DNA from: Heterostelium album PN500
Taxonomy: Eukaryota > Evosea > Eumycetozoa > Acytosteliales > Acytosteliaceae
NCBI RefSeq assembly: GCF_000004825.1
Contig: NW_008805073.1
Location: 310,001 to 374,000 of the forward strand
Length of the DNA stretch: 64,000 nucleotides
Direction of reading: 5' to 3'
Position 1 is the first letter of the stretch. Each line of letters begins with the position of its first letter. Under the pieces are notes generated by a model. The model was not told the origin of the DNA, did not search any database, and saw only the letters and a list, made by a program, of their open reading frames with translations. A program made the position numbers and the translations under genes. Below, piece after piece: positions 49,081-61,789 of this stretch.

Positions 49081-52000
49081 ATGTCTCAATTCAGTAAAAG
49101 CAACAACAACAACAATAATAATAATAGCACAAATAACAACTATAATGTAGCTGTTAATCAGAGTCAGAGTGAGAATATTGATAATGATGCGGTTGTAGGT
49201 GAGCTTAGTGGAAGTGGCGGATTAGTTGATGCCAACACATTACAACAGCAACAACAACAACAATCAATATCAGAAGACGATTCACTGAATCCACAAGTAA
49301 CCGACGAAGATTCGTTTGATTTACAAAATGGATTGAACAACAGTGGTGGTTCAAGTAATATCACTCACCATGTATACTATAATGGTGCTGCCACTACCTC
49401 AACTGGTAGTGGCACTCCTTCGTTTGGTAACTTCCGACGAAGACACAGCAGCACCTATGAAAAGAGCAGCATTCGCAAGTCAATCATTCCAATCACCAAT
49501 CTGACAATGTCATCATCGTCGTCATCATCGTCGTCTAGTCGATCTCCTTCACCCTCACTCTACTCCTCAATGCCAAACGATATCAATGGTTTCGAACTTG
49601 GCACAATGTCGCCAAGCCTATCATCCACACATCCACAGACCAACAGTCAACAAAACTATCTTAAACACAAACACTATACAGTGCCCTCACTCTCTATTCC
49701 AACGTCGTCCTATTCGGCGCCAGCATCAAGCACCTCCACACCAACACCAATCTCGCCAAACACCTCCACTTCATTCTCACTCAACAATTCCAATACGAAC
49801 AGTTCGATCAAGTACAGCAATAGTCACAGTAGTAACAAGTCAAATCTGACATCTTCACTCAATTCACAAAATTACAACAACAATAGTAGTAATATATATA
49901 ATAATAGTCAGCAGTATTCATATACAAATACACCCATATCACCTTTACAACAGCAACAACAACAACATCAACAACAACAGCAGCTACAACAACAACCAAA
50001 ACAAAGTGTCTATGAAAAAGTACTACATATATTTCATTTTATATTATCAGCCATATTGGCGTTCAACATCTTCATATTGATATCAAAACACTTTTTCTCG
50101 AAAATCTATCAATGGAGTGGCGATGGAAGTTCACTCAACAACCTTTTGATTTTTATATATCCACTACATCTGGTTTTTGCAGCGATGCTTTTCTTTATTT
50201 TAATTCTACAGTCAAAGGTACGATCGTTGTTTCTCGACAGTAAATCTCTTCGGCTCAATATACATGGTGACATTATACAGAAGCTAGAGGTGCTGAACAA
50301 CAAAGCCAATTCGAAACAACCGAGACACCAGACTTCGCCATCTCCATCAACACCATCCTCACCTAAATCATTCCCACAACTCCCAGAGATAATACAGCTC
50401 TTGGAATTGATAAAAGTTCCAAACTCTGCCTCTTTTTCACAAACCCTCGACTTTATATTGTTGGGTGTAGCCAGCTCAGGACTAATCAACATAACCATGA
50501 TTCAAACCTATTTCAACCCAAGTGATGAGCAAGTTTATCAAGATTCAATATTTAATGTAAGTCATTATCAATATAAAAAATTTATAGATTATTAATAAAC
50601 AATAATTGTATAGATTTGTTCAGCTATAGAATTTCTGGTTGCAGGTATTATATTCAATTTTGGAAATTGGGATGAGTCAAAACAACAACAAACAAAAAAC
50701 AATAATTTATCATCGAAAAAATCTGGAAATGAATATGGAAGCGGCACATCTAGTAGCCAACATTCGAAACAACAGCAACAAAAGCAACAACAGAGATCTA
50801 CCAAGAGTTCATCGACACTCGGTGTTCTGAGGTCGTTTATTGCCAAAATGTATTTATGTCTTTCGTTTGTATTTATTCTCTTGGTGGCTCGTACCTTTTA
50901 TGAGCCACTCGGCAAAATCATACCGAGTTCAATCAACAATGGTTTCGGTGATATTTCGTTCTACTCGTTTCAATCACCGGTGTTGGTGATCATCTACTTT
51001 TTGCAAATCGTTCTCCTCGTTCTCGAGTACTACGAGCGAAGCTCTTACCGGCTGGCCACATTCATATTGGCAACGATATTCGTTTGGCTCACCACCTTCA
51101 ACTCCTACCATCTCACCGTCAAACTATTTGAAACGTTCAATCTCGAGAAGCTCATTCTACGACGTTGGATCAAATGTATCTCCACTGGATTCCCTTGCGT
51201 TGGACTGGCACTCGATTACTATCTCGATCTGAAGCAGATCAACTCCCGATATAACCAGGTGCTCATCTACGTCGACAAGATACTCCAATCGGATCTACAT
51301 TTACACGACAGAATAGATTCATATAAGCACAAGCTGTATAATAATAATCAATTCCTGACAAGTACTATCAACCAATATAAAAGAGTTATTTCATCAGGTA
51401 AGACAAAGTTATGATTAATCACTTTCAATAGTAAATTGATATTAACTGACAAACAATATTGCTTTTGTTTTCTTTCTAGCCAATCCGATGATGGGATTCC
51501 TAAATGATACGGATATTCAACCACAACAAGCACCATATCTTCACAAAATATCTAAATCTTTTGAGCTACTTGCACAAATGTCAAAAGAATGTCTATTCTA
51601 TTCTGAATTAAAGGCTTTGAAACCAAGTGATTGCGAGAGTATGTATATAATTAAAAGGAATATACATTTATAAAATTTATTAACATCATGATGTTAATAT
51701 TATTTAGGAGCAGCATTTAATATGGAGACTCTACTTGAAGAAGTAATTTCCAATCCAACGATTCGTAATTATTTCGAAGAGAAAGAGTTGGATCTTTGTT
51801 ATTTACTATCACCAAACATTCCTCTACATTTGATTGGTGATTCTCACAAGCTAAAGAACATCCTGTTGAGATTGCTAAACAATTCTCTAAAGGCAACCTA
51901 TCAAGGTGAGATAGTTATTCGTGTCACTATGCTAACCGAACCGAAACCAAATGAAGAGATCATCATTTCATTCTCTGTTACTGATACCGGTTGTGGTATC

Positions 52001-54120
52001 GATGCTGAAAATGTTCCGTTCCTATTTCAACCGTATGCAATGTCACAGTATGGATACGATAGCGAGAGTCTAGGACTGGGATTGGCCATCTGTAAACAAC
52101 TGTCGACACTGATGGGCGGATCTATCCGGTACTCCAGCAACACACCGGAGGGCGCTGTGTTTACACTGTGCCTGCCGTTCGTAACACAGCATCTCTTCAA
52201 ACCACATCCCTCATTCAAATGGGGAACCTCTCACAAAGTTCTCATCATCGATGACAACAGTAACATTACATCGGCCATAGAAATGCATTTGGATCCACTC
52301 GGTTTCAACGTTATCAAAGCTCACAATATCAGTCAAGGTATATCAATCATCAAAAGTTCAAAAGATTTAAGTATTATTTTCTTGGATTCAATGGTATGTT
52401 GTTTATTTCTCAGCAATCAAATTTGTCATTAAGTACTTCCTTTTTCCTAACACCTAACTTTCTTTCTTTCTTTTGTTTATTATTTACTTTTTAGTTACCT
52501 GGTTTGAATATAGATGAAATCAAACAATTAAAATTTGATCCAACAAAGACCATAAAGAATCCACCATTGGTTTTGATGTGTACTAATAAGCAAAGAAAAT
52601 CATATTCCAATCAAGGATTACATTTTCTTTTTAAACCAGTAAGTTTATTTTTATTTTTAACATAGAATCTGTGATAGTTTACTTATAAAAATTTATTTAA
52701 ATTAATCTAGATTAAAAAAGAACAACTTCTTACAATTACACATTCAATTGCTACATCACCTTCAAACAATGTACATATACCAAATACACACCAATCAAGC
52801 AGCTATCCAGCCAATTCTTCGCCAAATGCGATGTCTTCCTCTTCGATTTTCCCACCATCAACTTCAAAGAGCAGTTCAACGCCAGGTACACCTCTTACAA
52901 AGCAGACTAGTCTGCCAAACAAAATGTTTTACTCCAAGAATAGCTCTTCAGGATCACAAGTACCGAACCGAATCAGCCAGGGTCTGTCTTCGTCGTCATC
53001 GTCATCCACATCGAATCCACCATCGCCTCAGACCAAGATAACACTCTCGGGTGTTGCTCCCCTAAATGGTGGCTCGATACTCAACACTAGCGGATCCTTC
53101 TTTAGTCCTATCACACCTTCACAGTCTCCGAGTTGCTCACCCTTGACCTCACCAATACTGAGACCCAACGGTGGACTTCAAAATCCATCGTCTTCAAACA
53201 GTGGATCCTCTCACTTGATGGTTCTCTCTCCACAACAGGAGCGTACCAGCCCGTTGGATAACAGTATATTCAACAGCAGCTACGATCAACAGAGTTTGGG
53301 TCTGGTGCCAAACGGTATGTCTTCGAGTGGCGGTTGTGGCGGTGAGGACGAGATATTGTCTGACCCGTTGGAATGCTCACCAAACTCTGTGTCACCAACA
53401 CAAAGTCCAAAATTAGATTCCACTTTGCGTCAGCTAAACAGTGTTTCCGAGACAGAATCAGAGAGTGAACAACTAGCTGCAGCTCAACAAGCAGCAGCAC
53501 CACCAGCAGCATCAGCAGCACCAACTCAAAAGGTAACTCCAGAAACTCTAACACCAGTGATCACCCACAAACAAGAATTCATTGAACAAAAACAGAACCA
53601 ATCTCAACAGTCGACCGGTAATAATCCACAGCAGCAGCAACAACAACAGACTAGCACCAATGTAAATAATATCAATATACTCTTAGTTGAGGACAACCCA
53701 GTCAATGCAAGAATTGCAACCACTGTACTACAGAAATATAGTTTCAAGGTTGAACTGACAAGCAATGGTCAAATAGCATTGGAGAGAATCAAGCAATCGC
53801 ACGGCTCATTCGATTTGATTCTAATGGATATTCACATGCCAGTGATGGATGGAATCACCTGTGCTAGAATGATCAGAAAGTTTGAAGGTGAACACTCACT
53901 CAAACAGATTCCAATTATTGCGCTGACTGCCGACACTTCTGCTGGCCACAAGAATGTGTGTCTAGAGGCTGGTTGTAACGAATTCATGCCTAAACCACTT
54001 GACTACCCAATACTGATCAGTGTACTAAAGAAACTGTTGGACAACACCGAGGAAATAGTCGATACAAACAGTAATCAGACAACCAACAACTCAAATAGTA
54101 TTATCTCAACATCCGTATAA
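49081..54120 (+). CDS. Membrane hybrid histidine kinase with degenerate phospho-acceptor site
   Basis: Protein of 1552 residues in six exons: 49081-50556, 50614-51397, 51480-51638, 51708-52393, 52495-52638 and 52711-54120. A ~310-residue Asn/Ser/Gln-rich N-terminus leads into about seven to eight hydrophobic helices (~315-700). A DHp-like helix pair follows at ~735-800, then a HATPase domain at ~835-970 with N-box LLRLLNNSLKAT, G1 DTGCGID and G2 GLGLAICKQL. Receiver 1 (~980-1090) has IIDDN, FLDSM and FKPIKK. After a Ser/Pro/Gln linker, receiver 2 (~1404-1525) has VEDN, MDIHMP and MPKP. Where SHE normally stands in the first DHp helix the sequence reads FLTSTINQYK, so the phospho-His appears absent. 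Both receivers keep Asp and Lys. It may act as a phosphatase, scaffold or ATP-sensing partner; dictyostelid dhk numbering cannot be assigned. Confidence 0.88.
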
Positions 54121-54349
54121 ATATTTAAAATAAAATTAAAAAAAATTTATAAAAAAAAAAGAAAAGAATTATATTAATATTAATGATTTTGTTAGTTTCT
54201 GATACTGCTGACGTTGTCAATTCCGTCGAAATTCTCAAGAGTCATTATGATTATGATTATGATTTTTACTCTTTATCGGACATTTTTATGAATTTTTTAA
54301 AGATAATCATATGTACATATATACATTTTTATATATAAACAGATAGACA

Positions 54350-56443
54350 ATGGATAAACAATTATTATGTTCTCTATTTAAGAATGTTTTTGTTCGAAAT
54401 CAAATATTTAATCAGGTTTATATGATAAATAGAGATCAAGTCAGAAATCAATGGAAGCAAGAGAGGAAATCATATCCAAAGGCAAAAGAGTTAGTTTTAT
54501 ATAGATGGGAAGATATGATTCGAAATCCAATTCAATTAGTTAAGCATCTATATTATACAGAATTGAAACGTTTCTACTTGACGATTAAAAGTAGCTTGTA
54601 TTGGCGAGCTGATGGTCAATATCCTACTGATTTCTCTTTTGAGAATCAGTACTTCAAACATTCAGATCTATATTTCATACTCAAACATATTGTAAAGCTT
54701 AATGATGTCAAATTCTTTGATTATGTGGTCGAAATACTTTCATTTCTTAGTTTCGACTACATTACGATCAAAAGATGTCATTTTGATTTCGGTGAACTTT
54801 TGGCATTGGCTGCACAGTCTAATAGTTTAGAGATTGTAAACTACATTATTAGAGCACATAATTATACGAGAAGAATAGATCTAAGTGATCAAGACTATTT
54901 ATATGCACTTTCAAGATCGCCATTTTCAAAGAATTATGAAATATTCTCAAAGTTAACAGAATATGCAATAATACCAGAACCAAACAATCGAAAGTACGAG
55001 AAAAACATCGCAAATCAACAGATTATGTTAGAATGTTTTATGAATTCAATTAGATCAGGTCAGGTTGAATGTGTTGAATGGTTACTTTCTCAAACAAAAT
55101 GGAATCCATTCACCTCTGTCAAAGATAGTGAAACACTTTTAACATACGCAGCAGAATCTGGTTCATTAGAGATGATGAAGTGGCTAAAAGAATCTTTCAA
55201 CTTTACATTCTTTGATCGAAGCTCCCTAGCTCATAGTGTTAGGATGAAAAGATTGGATATTTTCGAATGGATATGTAGATGTGAAGTCGAAAAGTTAGGA
55301 AACGATTCTAAATTACTTGGTAGTAATATGTTTAACAGAATTGGTTTTTATTTGGCCTCTGTTGTTCGGTATAGATATCTAGAGGGTTTAGTGTTTCTTT
55401 TTGAAAAAGGAGTTCCTCTTGGATCCAGGATATGGGTGGAAGTTGCCAAAAGTGGTGATTGGGAAACAGCTAATTGGCTGATTGGAATTGAACCAATCAA
55501 TATTTCATATCCTATTGATTTCGCTGCATCAAACGGTAATTTAGAAATGGTAAAATGGCTGAATCAGGTCAAACCGAATGGTTGTGAGGATGCAATTGAA
55601 AAGGCAATCTATGGTGGCCACTTGGAATCATTACAGTGGTTATATGAAAATAGAACGGAACGATATTTAAAGGCGATCGATGATGCTGTCACTTACAATA
55701 GAATGGACATAATCGAATGGTTGAAATTGAACGATCGAGACTTGTTTGACCAACGACCAACAAATAATGCTGTCAAGATTGCGATGATCAACCACAAATT
55801 CGAAATGGTAAAATTCGTTCATTCCAACTATCCGGAATATATAAACGGATTGTCGGATGATGAAATGAATGATGCATTGGCAATACTGTTAAGACATGAC
55901 GAATTGGAATTGTTTTTGATTTACAAAGACAAACTTGGTGACAAAGCCGAGATAGCACAAGCCATCATAAGTTCCAGATACTCTGAAGCCTATAGAGTGG
56001 CTATCCATTGTTTGGATTCTTTAGATGCAAGTGAAATGCCACCAGAATTTCTTTGGAGAAAAGCCATCCAAAATAGCGATCTGCATACAATTAACAAGTT
56101 GTTGGCCCATAAACTAAGTCCACAGTTATCTGTTTACTTGATCCGTTATATCAGCGATATCAAAGTATTGGAGTGTATCATCGAAAACTATTATTCAATA
56201 TTTTGTACAATGATAGCTTTTCCCGGTGAAATTCTCTTTAGACTCTTTGAAGGTAGACAATATCACATGGTTGTTCATTATTTACAGAGACCCAGATATG
56301 ATTCCTATGTCAGTGAAACACATTTTGGCGGGAAATATAAATTGGGCAAACATCATCTTCCAATATTCGAACTATATGATACCCATAGAACAAGAGCAAT
56401 TACCCGCCTAAAAGAAGCTGCATTTATGAACGACCAAATTTAA
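54350..56443 (+). CDS. Degenerate ankyrin-repeat protein of a dictyostelid family
   Basis: Single-exon protein of 697 residues starting MDKQLLCSLFKNVFVRNQ. Repeats of ~30-35 residues run from ~100 to ~640, with recurring cores such as GSLEMMKWLKES, GNLEMVKWLNQV, GHLESLQWLYEN and RMDIIEWLKLN. These match the ankyrin helix-turn-helix pattern (A-x-x-G-x-L-E-x-x-x-W-L). Similar Trp-Leu ankyrin proteins form large families in dictyostelids and giant viruses, usually with no other domain. Coding usage is more A/T-rich than neighbouring conserved genes (many ATA, TTA and AAA codons), in keeping with a fast-evolving family. Protein binding is the only function that can be inferred. It follows the kinase gene by ~230 bp on the same strand and converges on RPC34. 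Confidence 0.85.
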   Translation: MDKQLLCSLFKNVFVRNQIFNQVYMINRDQVRNQWKQERKSYPKAKELVLYRWEDMIRNPIQLVKHLYYTELKRFYLTIKSSLYWRADGQYPTDFSFENQYFKHSDLYFILKHIVKLNDVKFFDYVVEILSFLSFDYITIKRCHFDFGELLALAAQSNSLEIVNYIIRAHNYTRRIDLSDQDYLYALSRSPFSKNYEIFSKLTEYAIIPEPNNRKYEKNIANQQIMLECFMNSIRSGQVECVEWLLSQTKWNPFTSVKDSETLLTYAAESGSLEMMKWLKESFNFTFFDRSSLAHSVRMKRLDIFEWICRCEVEKLGNDSKLLGSNMFNRIGFYLASVVRYRYLEGLVFLFEKGVPLGSRIWVEVAKSGDWETANWLIGIEPINISYPIDFAASNGNLEMVKWLNQVKPNGCEDAIEKAIYGGHLESLQWLYENRTERYLKAIDDAVTYNRMDIIEWLKLNDRDLFDQRPTNNAVKIAMINHKFEMVKFVHSNYPEYINGLSDDEMNDALAILLRHDELELFLIYKDKLGDKAEIAQAIISSRYSEAYRVAIHCLDSLDASEMPPEFLWRKAIQNSDLHTINKLLAHKLSPQLSVYLIRYISDIKVLECIIENYYSIFCTMIAFPGEILFRLFEGRQYHMVVHYLQRPRYDSYVSETHFGGKYKLGKHHLPIFELYDTHRTRAITRLKEAAFMNDQI

Positions 56444-56610
56444 TAATAAATAAGATAAATAACCCTCAAATTAAAAATATTTCTTTTTGAATTCACTCTA
56501 ATTCTTAAATTGTCTGGGTAGGGAATCTTGAATCTCATATATAGACTTTCTAAACAAAAAACAGAATCGTGTACTTTTAAATATTTTATTTACATATATA
56601 TTAGATATTC

Positions 56611-57861
56611 CTAAAATTCCAAATCCTCTTGATTCAACCACTGTTGGAAATATACACATTTCTTTGGTGTTATCTCACCTTCATCCGCACACAAACTGAA
56701 AACAGGACATACGCCACATGGCATCTTTGTAAAATGATTCTCTGGAATGATTGTTTTTGTTGGTTTATAAATTACTCCCATTCTTCTCTTTAAATATTAA
56801 TTAATAGATATAATTTGAAATAATTAGAAATCGGTTTGAACCTGGTAGAACAGATTTGTTTTCGTTGTAGATAGATTAGATATTAACTTACACCATACAT
56901 ATTTGTTGATCTGGTATCTCTCATCTCCTCAATCAAACCGTCATAGATTAAACTGTTGACCAATGTTTGAATATCCTCCATCGTTAGATCTTGCTCACCT
57001 GTTTTCTTCATGTAGTTCATGATCTCTGTGAGATCGGCCGCACCCTTATTTGAAATGAATGAATTACACGACAGCTTCATTGCTGAAATCAACTCTTCGT
57101 CCAACGACTGACTTCCGCCATACAACGAACCACCTGTAACCTCTCTACTAGGTTCAACATTGTATGCCATATATACTTTCTTTCTTCCCGCCTGTAAACA
57201 AGTATTTAAAAGAAAGTTAGTTATCTCTTACTATAGCTTTACGATCGTTAATGATGTTTATATCCATCTATCTATCAATTCACATTACATTTATAGTTTT
57301 TACAGCTTTAATTAGATTTCTAGTTTCAAGTACTTTAAGAATCTTTGTTACTTGAGTCTGTTGAAGATTGGTTTGTGTTCTAATTTCTTTGGTCCATGTT
57401 CCTTTGTCGTTCGATTGCTCAATGAGCTGATACACCAACATATCATCAGCAGTCAGACCTCTAATCTTTGACTGCTCTTCGAGATTGGTAACCTCTTTAT
57501 ATGAGGTCGAGCCATCAGAGTTTTGTATAAATTTGATTCTACCCTATAATCATAATAGATTTAACAGCAAGACGTGTTAGTATATTGACAAATGAGTACT
57601 AATAGTAATAGAAACTAGATAACTTACTTCTTTTACAAGTTTATTAATAACAAGCAATGCTTCATTGATTGGATATCCTAAATCACTCTCCAATCTAGCT
57701 TGTGATAGACCCTAAAAAATGAAATGATAGTTATAAAGAGATAACTCGTGTTAATTACAAACGACAAGTATTGATTGAACACATCGAATTGATCATGTAA
57801 CACTCACAGTAGGATGCTTTGAACATAGCTCTAAGAATTTATCTTCAACCTCTGCAGACAT
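56611..57861 (-). CDS. rpc6: RNA polymerase III subunit RPC34 (RPC6/POLR3F)
   Basis: Pol III-specific subunit of the RPC82/34/31 initiation subcomplex; contacts Brf1 and opens promoter DNA. It has 289 residues in five exons (57808-57861, 57628-57711, 57289-57543, 56892-57191 and 56611-56787), all junctions in phase 0. Tandem winged-helix domains cover residues ~1-160 (GRIKFIQNSDGSTSYKEV; KGTWTKEIRTQTNLQQTQV; LIKAVKTI). The third WH follows (LTEIMNYMKKTG ... LIYDGLIEEMRD). The C-terminus carries the 4Fe-4S motif C-x2-C-x5-C-x10-C at Cys ~255, 258, 264 and 275 (CGVCPVFSLC ... TPKKC), which is seen in human POLR3F but lost in budding yeast. Length fits the family. Identification is secure. Confidence 0.95.
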
Positions 57862-58771
57862 CTTCTATATCATCTATGTACATAAATAAATAAAACGAAT
57901 GTTACTTGAATCAACAAATTCATAGGTGACCGTTAAAAATTGATTTGAATTTTTTTGAAAAAAAAAAAAAAACTCACACATTTCTCTTTTTATTTAAAAA
58001 AAAATACAAGAAATCTTGGCTTTTAATTAATATCCTTTTTTGGATATTACTAATCGTTTTATTAGTTTAGAACAGATAATCTTAAATTTTAAATAATCTA
58101 TATCGATTTGTAATCAATGATTAATAAAATAGTTTCTCAAATGTAACCAAAGATATTGTTGATAAACATTTTGGTGACAGATCTGATAGATTGTGAGAAA
58201 TTTTGAGAGTCTAACTAATCATAATTGTAATAAGAATTAAATAAAAATGTATTGTTAACATTTCAAAAAAAAAAAAAAAGACATTTTGATGTGATAACAA
58301 TGTTATTTTATTTAAGAGTTTTTAAAAGAAACAGAATTTCGTATAATTTACTTACCTTATTACTACAGCTCATATTCATTTTGTTTAATATATTTTGTTT
58401 GCTACAAAACAAAAAAATGGAAATCATATTAATAATAAAAATATAATAAGGAAGAGGATGGATGACATTATTAGTCAAAATGAAGAGGAATCATGATTAT
58501 CATTAGACAGAGAGGAAGAGGAAATGAAGGGGAAGCGGGGAGGATTCATTATTATGGTTGAATTTTATTCCAATTTGTTGTTGATGTGATCGTTGTTGCC
58601 AACCTCTTTATTTTGGAGAGAGGTGAGGTGGATTTCGATGGATGAGATTAGAAGAAGGATGAAGGATGGCGCAGAAGAGGATAATTATTGAAGTTCTTTT
58701 GGTATTATTATTATTTATGTTATTGTTGTTGTTGTTGTATTATGACTACTACAAATTAATTAATTAATTAA
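57862..58771. other. Intergenic region with a purine-rich block
   Basis: About 900 bp between the RPC34 start and the Ctr transporter stop, both minus strand. It is mostly A/T-rich. Bases 58450-58700 stand out as G+A-rich on the plus strand (GGAAGAGG, GAGGAAGAGGAAATGAAGGGGAAGCGGGG), that is, polypyrimidine on the minus strand, within or near the transporter 3' region. No gene was seen in it. Confidence 0.45.
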
Positions 58772-59384
58772 TTAATGACAAAGTTCTTCTTCGGCAATGT
58801 TATCGGCTACTCTTTTTTTACCAAATATAAAATAACCGGTTGCAATTCCACCTAGGATGGCAAGTGCTAGACCGGCATTGAATGTCATGACAACGAGCAT
58901 AATGAAATAGTTTACTACATATTGAACGATGTGACAGAATGTCTTCCAATAATGAGTTGCACTAAACTTGTTCCAATTCTTTCTGAGATCCGATGTCTTC
59001 TTTGATACCTCCTCTGTATCATTTATCAAAGGTGTTGTTTCCGGATTGTCTGTTGCATTATCTAGAGATAAATTAAAATTAATAAATAAAAATACAATTA
59101 GAAAAAATAAAAAATAAAAAACAAATAACAAACCACTTTCTCTTCTCTTGTTCCTCTAAACAGTTTTATTATTATTTTTCAATGATAAAAGAGTGCAATT
59201 TGATTTTGATGTGAAAGTTATACATACAATTTAGAGAATGTCTGTAAGACGTAAAGAACTCTGAGAATACAGCCATACCAAACATAACGAACAAGGTCAA
59301 TACGTAGATACCAACATTGTTGGTAACCCATCCCTTAAAGAGAATGGCTTGACCTAGAAAATCCCAATGAAAAAAGCTATACAT
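58772..59384 (-). CDS. Ctr-type copper transporter (SLC31 family)
   Basis: Small membrane protein of 148 residues in two exons (59228-59384 and 58772-59061), with three transmembrane helices, expected to form a trimeric Cu(I) channel in plasma or endosomal membrane. The first helix follows FHWDFLGQAILFKGW. The second contains the family MxxxM selectivity motif as MLVVM followed by TFNAG. The third has the GxxxG packing motif (GGIATGYFIFG). The start at 59384 is the ATG next to the conserved block. The Met/His-rich extracellular N-terminus usual for Ctr proteins is absent, so either this is a short form or an upstream exon was missed: an acceptor-like AG lies just before the ATG. D. discoideum p80 is a longer member. 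Confidence 0.85.
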
Positions 59385-60281
59385 TGCTATTAATATATAA
59401 AGTGTTTGAAAGTGAATATATATAGTAGTTATATACAATAAGATATTTTATTACAATAACAATTTACAATTTATATAAATATATAAACAAATAAATATAG
59501 ATAAATAAAGATATATAAAATGAATCAATTTTTTGATACCAAAAACACCTCTTGCTTTTTTATTAGATGTTATTTTGGTTTGGACCAAAAATACACAAAT
59601 TATTTTCGAAAAAAATATCTTCCTTTCAAAAAAAACCCAAGCTTTTTCAAAGGAGAATTCTTTTTCTAAAGATTTATTCATATTACTGGTACCACTAAGA
59701 TGGTTAATCACATTCAACTTTAGAACTAACATGTTAATTTTCTTTAACCAATTATAGTGTCTAGTTAAAGATATAAAATGAAACTATTTTATCCAATTTT
59801 TTGATTAGGTTATTTTTTTTTGGCTCATAGACAGATATCTGTAATATTGTTTTGTTCTGAACAAACAATGCACCAATTTAACAAGTTTAGATACATAAAC
59901 ATTTACTTTAAATAATAGTAAAGTAGCAACAAGAACTGGGGTGGAAGTGTAGTGTTACTAATAACTCCAATTTGATTAGCATTGTTTTGTTTAATCAATT
60001 ACATATTTTTTTTTTTAAAAATTATTTTAATATTTTATATGCAACACAATCAATGAAAGAATAAATGATCTTCTAGAAGTTTGATGTATTTGAAAATTAC
60101 TTGTTTAGTTATTTATTCTATTCTTCTTCTTTTTTGAATATCGATTGTCGAAAAAATAAAAATTAAAAAAAAAAACCGTTAGATTAATATGATTTAATAA
60201 AACAATAATATTCATTTTATTATTGAATTTCAAATTAATATATAGAGAGAGAGAGATCATTTAATTATATATATTTTAATT
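59385..60281. promoter_or_regulatory. Divergent promoter region between copper transporter and RBM22
   Basis: About 900 bp of A/T-rich DNA between two divergent start codons. Open frames over 59450-59760 on both strands are mirror images over the same bases and neither matches a family. If the transporter has an N-terminal exon, it would have to lie here. No palindrome or RNA gene was seen. Confidence 0.4.
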
Positions 60282-61489
60282 ATGTATACTAGTAAATTAA
60301 AAGGTTTACCTCAAGTTGAGGAACAAAAACAACAAGAATTCCCAATTGCATGTGAAAGTTGCTTTGGTGAGAGTCCATATATGACAATGGTATGTTTGTT
60401 TGTTTATTTGTTTTGTTAGAAATACTATTAATATACTATAAGTGATCTGACTTAATACATATTCATTATTGAATTTTAGTTTAATTTTGTACTAATCAAT
60501 CTTTATTCATTTAAATACAATACTATATATAGACAAAAGAAGAGTTTGGTAAAGAATGTAAGATTTGTGCTAAACCATTCTGTGTGTTTAGATGGAAGCC
60601 TGGTTCAGGATCTAGATTCAAAAAGACAGAGATTTGCAAAACATGTGCACTAGTAAAGAATGTCTGTCAAGTATGTATACACGATCTAGAGTTTGGACTG
60701 CCTGTCCAAGTTAGAGATGCTGCACTCCAGAGTTTCGAGAAAGCACCTGTAACCGATCTAAATAGAACTTATGTATCACAACAAAATGAAATAATGGTAT
60801 GTATATATATATAATATAATACAATATATTTGTTAAATATACAAATCTAAACTTGTAGATTAACAAACATGTTTTACATTTATTGTTTTAACAAGATCGA
60901 AAACGGTGAGATAAACTATGATAACTTTCAACCAACGGAGATCATTGAGAAACTAGCTAGATCTACACCGTACTACAAGAAGAACAATCCACATATCTGT
61001 TCGTTCTTCTTGAGAGGCGAGTGTAATAGAGGCGATGCCTGTCCGTACAGTCACGACAAGGAGTCGGCAACGGGCATCGGTAAGTTCCCGAAACAGAATA
61101 TCAAGGATCGATACTATGGAAACAACGACCCCGTCGCTATGAAGATGTTGAAGCAGGTGACACCGGTGCCACCCGAGGACCGCTCGATCACCACGCTCTA
61201 CCTCGGCAACGTCGATCCCGAGCGAATCACAGAGAACGACTTGCGAACTGCGTTCTTCTCGTTCGGTGTCATCAAGACACTGCGCATCGTAGCGGCATCA
61301 AAGTGCGCATTCCTCACATTCGAGAGCAGAGACGCCGCAGAGACAGCGATGAACCAACTTTTCAACAAACTGATATTCGATGACATTCCAGTGCAAATGA
61401 ATTGGAGTAAATTTAATAAGCCACAACCAAATACCAATCAAAATCAACATCATAAAAAGAAACAACCTTTTAATAATAATAATAAAACC

Positions 61490-61529
<40 letters not shown>

Positions 61530-61789
61530 TTAATATTAATAATAATAATAATAATGTAGATCAACAAACTAGTAATAATAATAATAGTGAAGAGAATGGA
61601 GATGACGACGACGATAATGCAGAACTACCATCATTTTTATCAGCACCTAAACCAGTGGCACCGGTAGCCAAACCCATTGGAATCAAGTCACTACCAAGTT
61701 TTAAAATTAATCCAACACCACAAGGTCAAACAACCAACAAACCATACTATTCAGCAATGGATTCGAATACTTATGGTGGAAGAATATAA
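60282..61789 (+). CDS. rbm22: Pre-mRNA splicing factor RBM22 (Ecm2/Slt11-Cwc2 type)
   Basis: Spliceosomal NineTeen-complex-related protein that contacts U6 and intron RNA in the catalytic core. It has 421 residues in three exons (60282-60389, 60533-60796 and 60896-61789), all phase 0. The N-terminal zinc-binding region shows [19 protein letters not shown] and [19 protein letters not shown] finger follows ([19 protein letters not shown]) and then a Torus-like linker ([15 protein letters not shown]). The RRM runs from TTLYLGNVD to [15 protein letters not shown]. The tail has a long poly-Asn run encoded by AAT repeats (about 61475-61560) and an acidic stretch. The family match is very close across the ordered part. 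It lies ~230 bp upstream of the IDI gene on the same strand. Confidence 0.95.

Noticed and set aside
59451-59757. Open frames on both strands upstream of the copper transporter
   Set aside because: They are reverse complements of the same AT-rich segment and neither supplies the Met-rich N-terminus expected for a Ctr exon.
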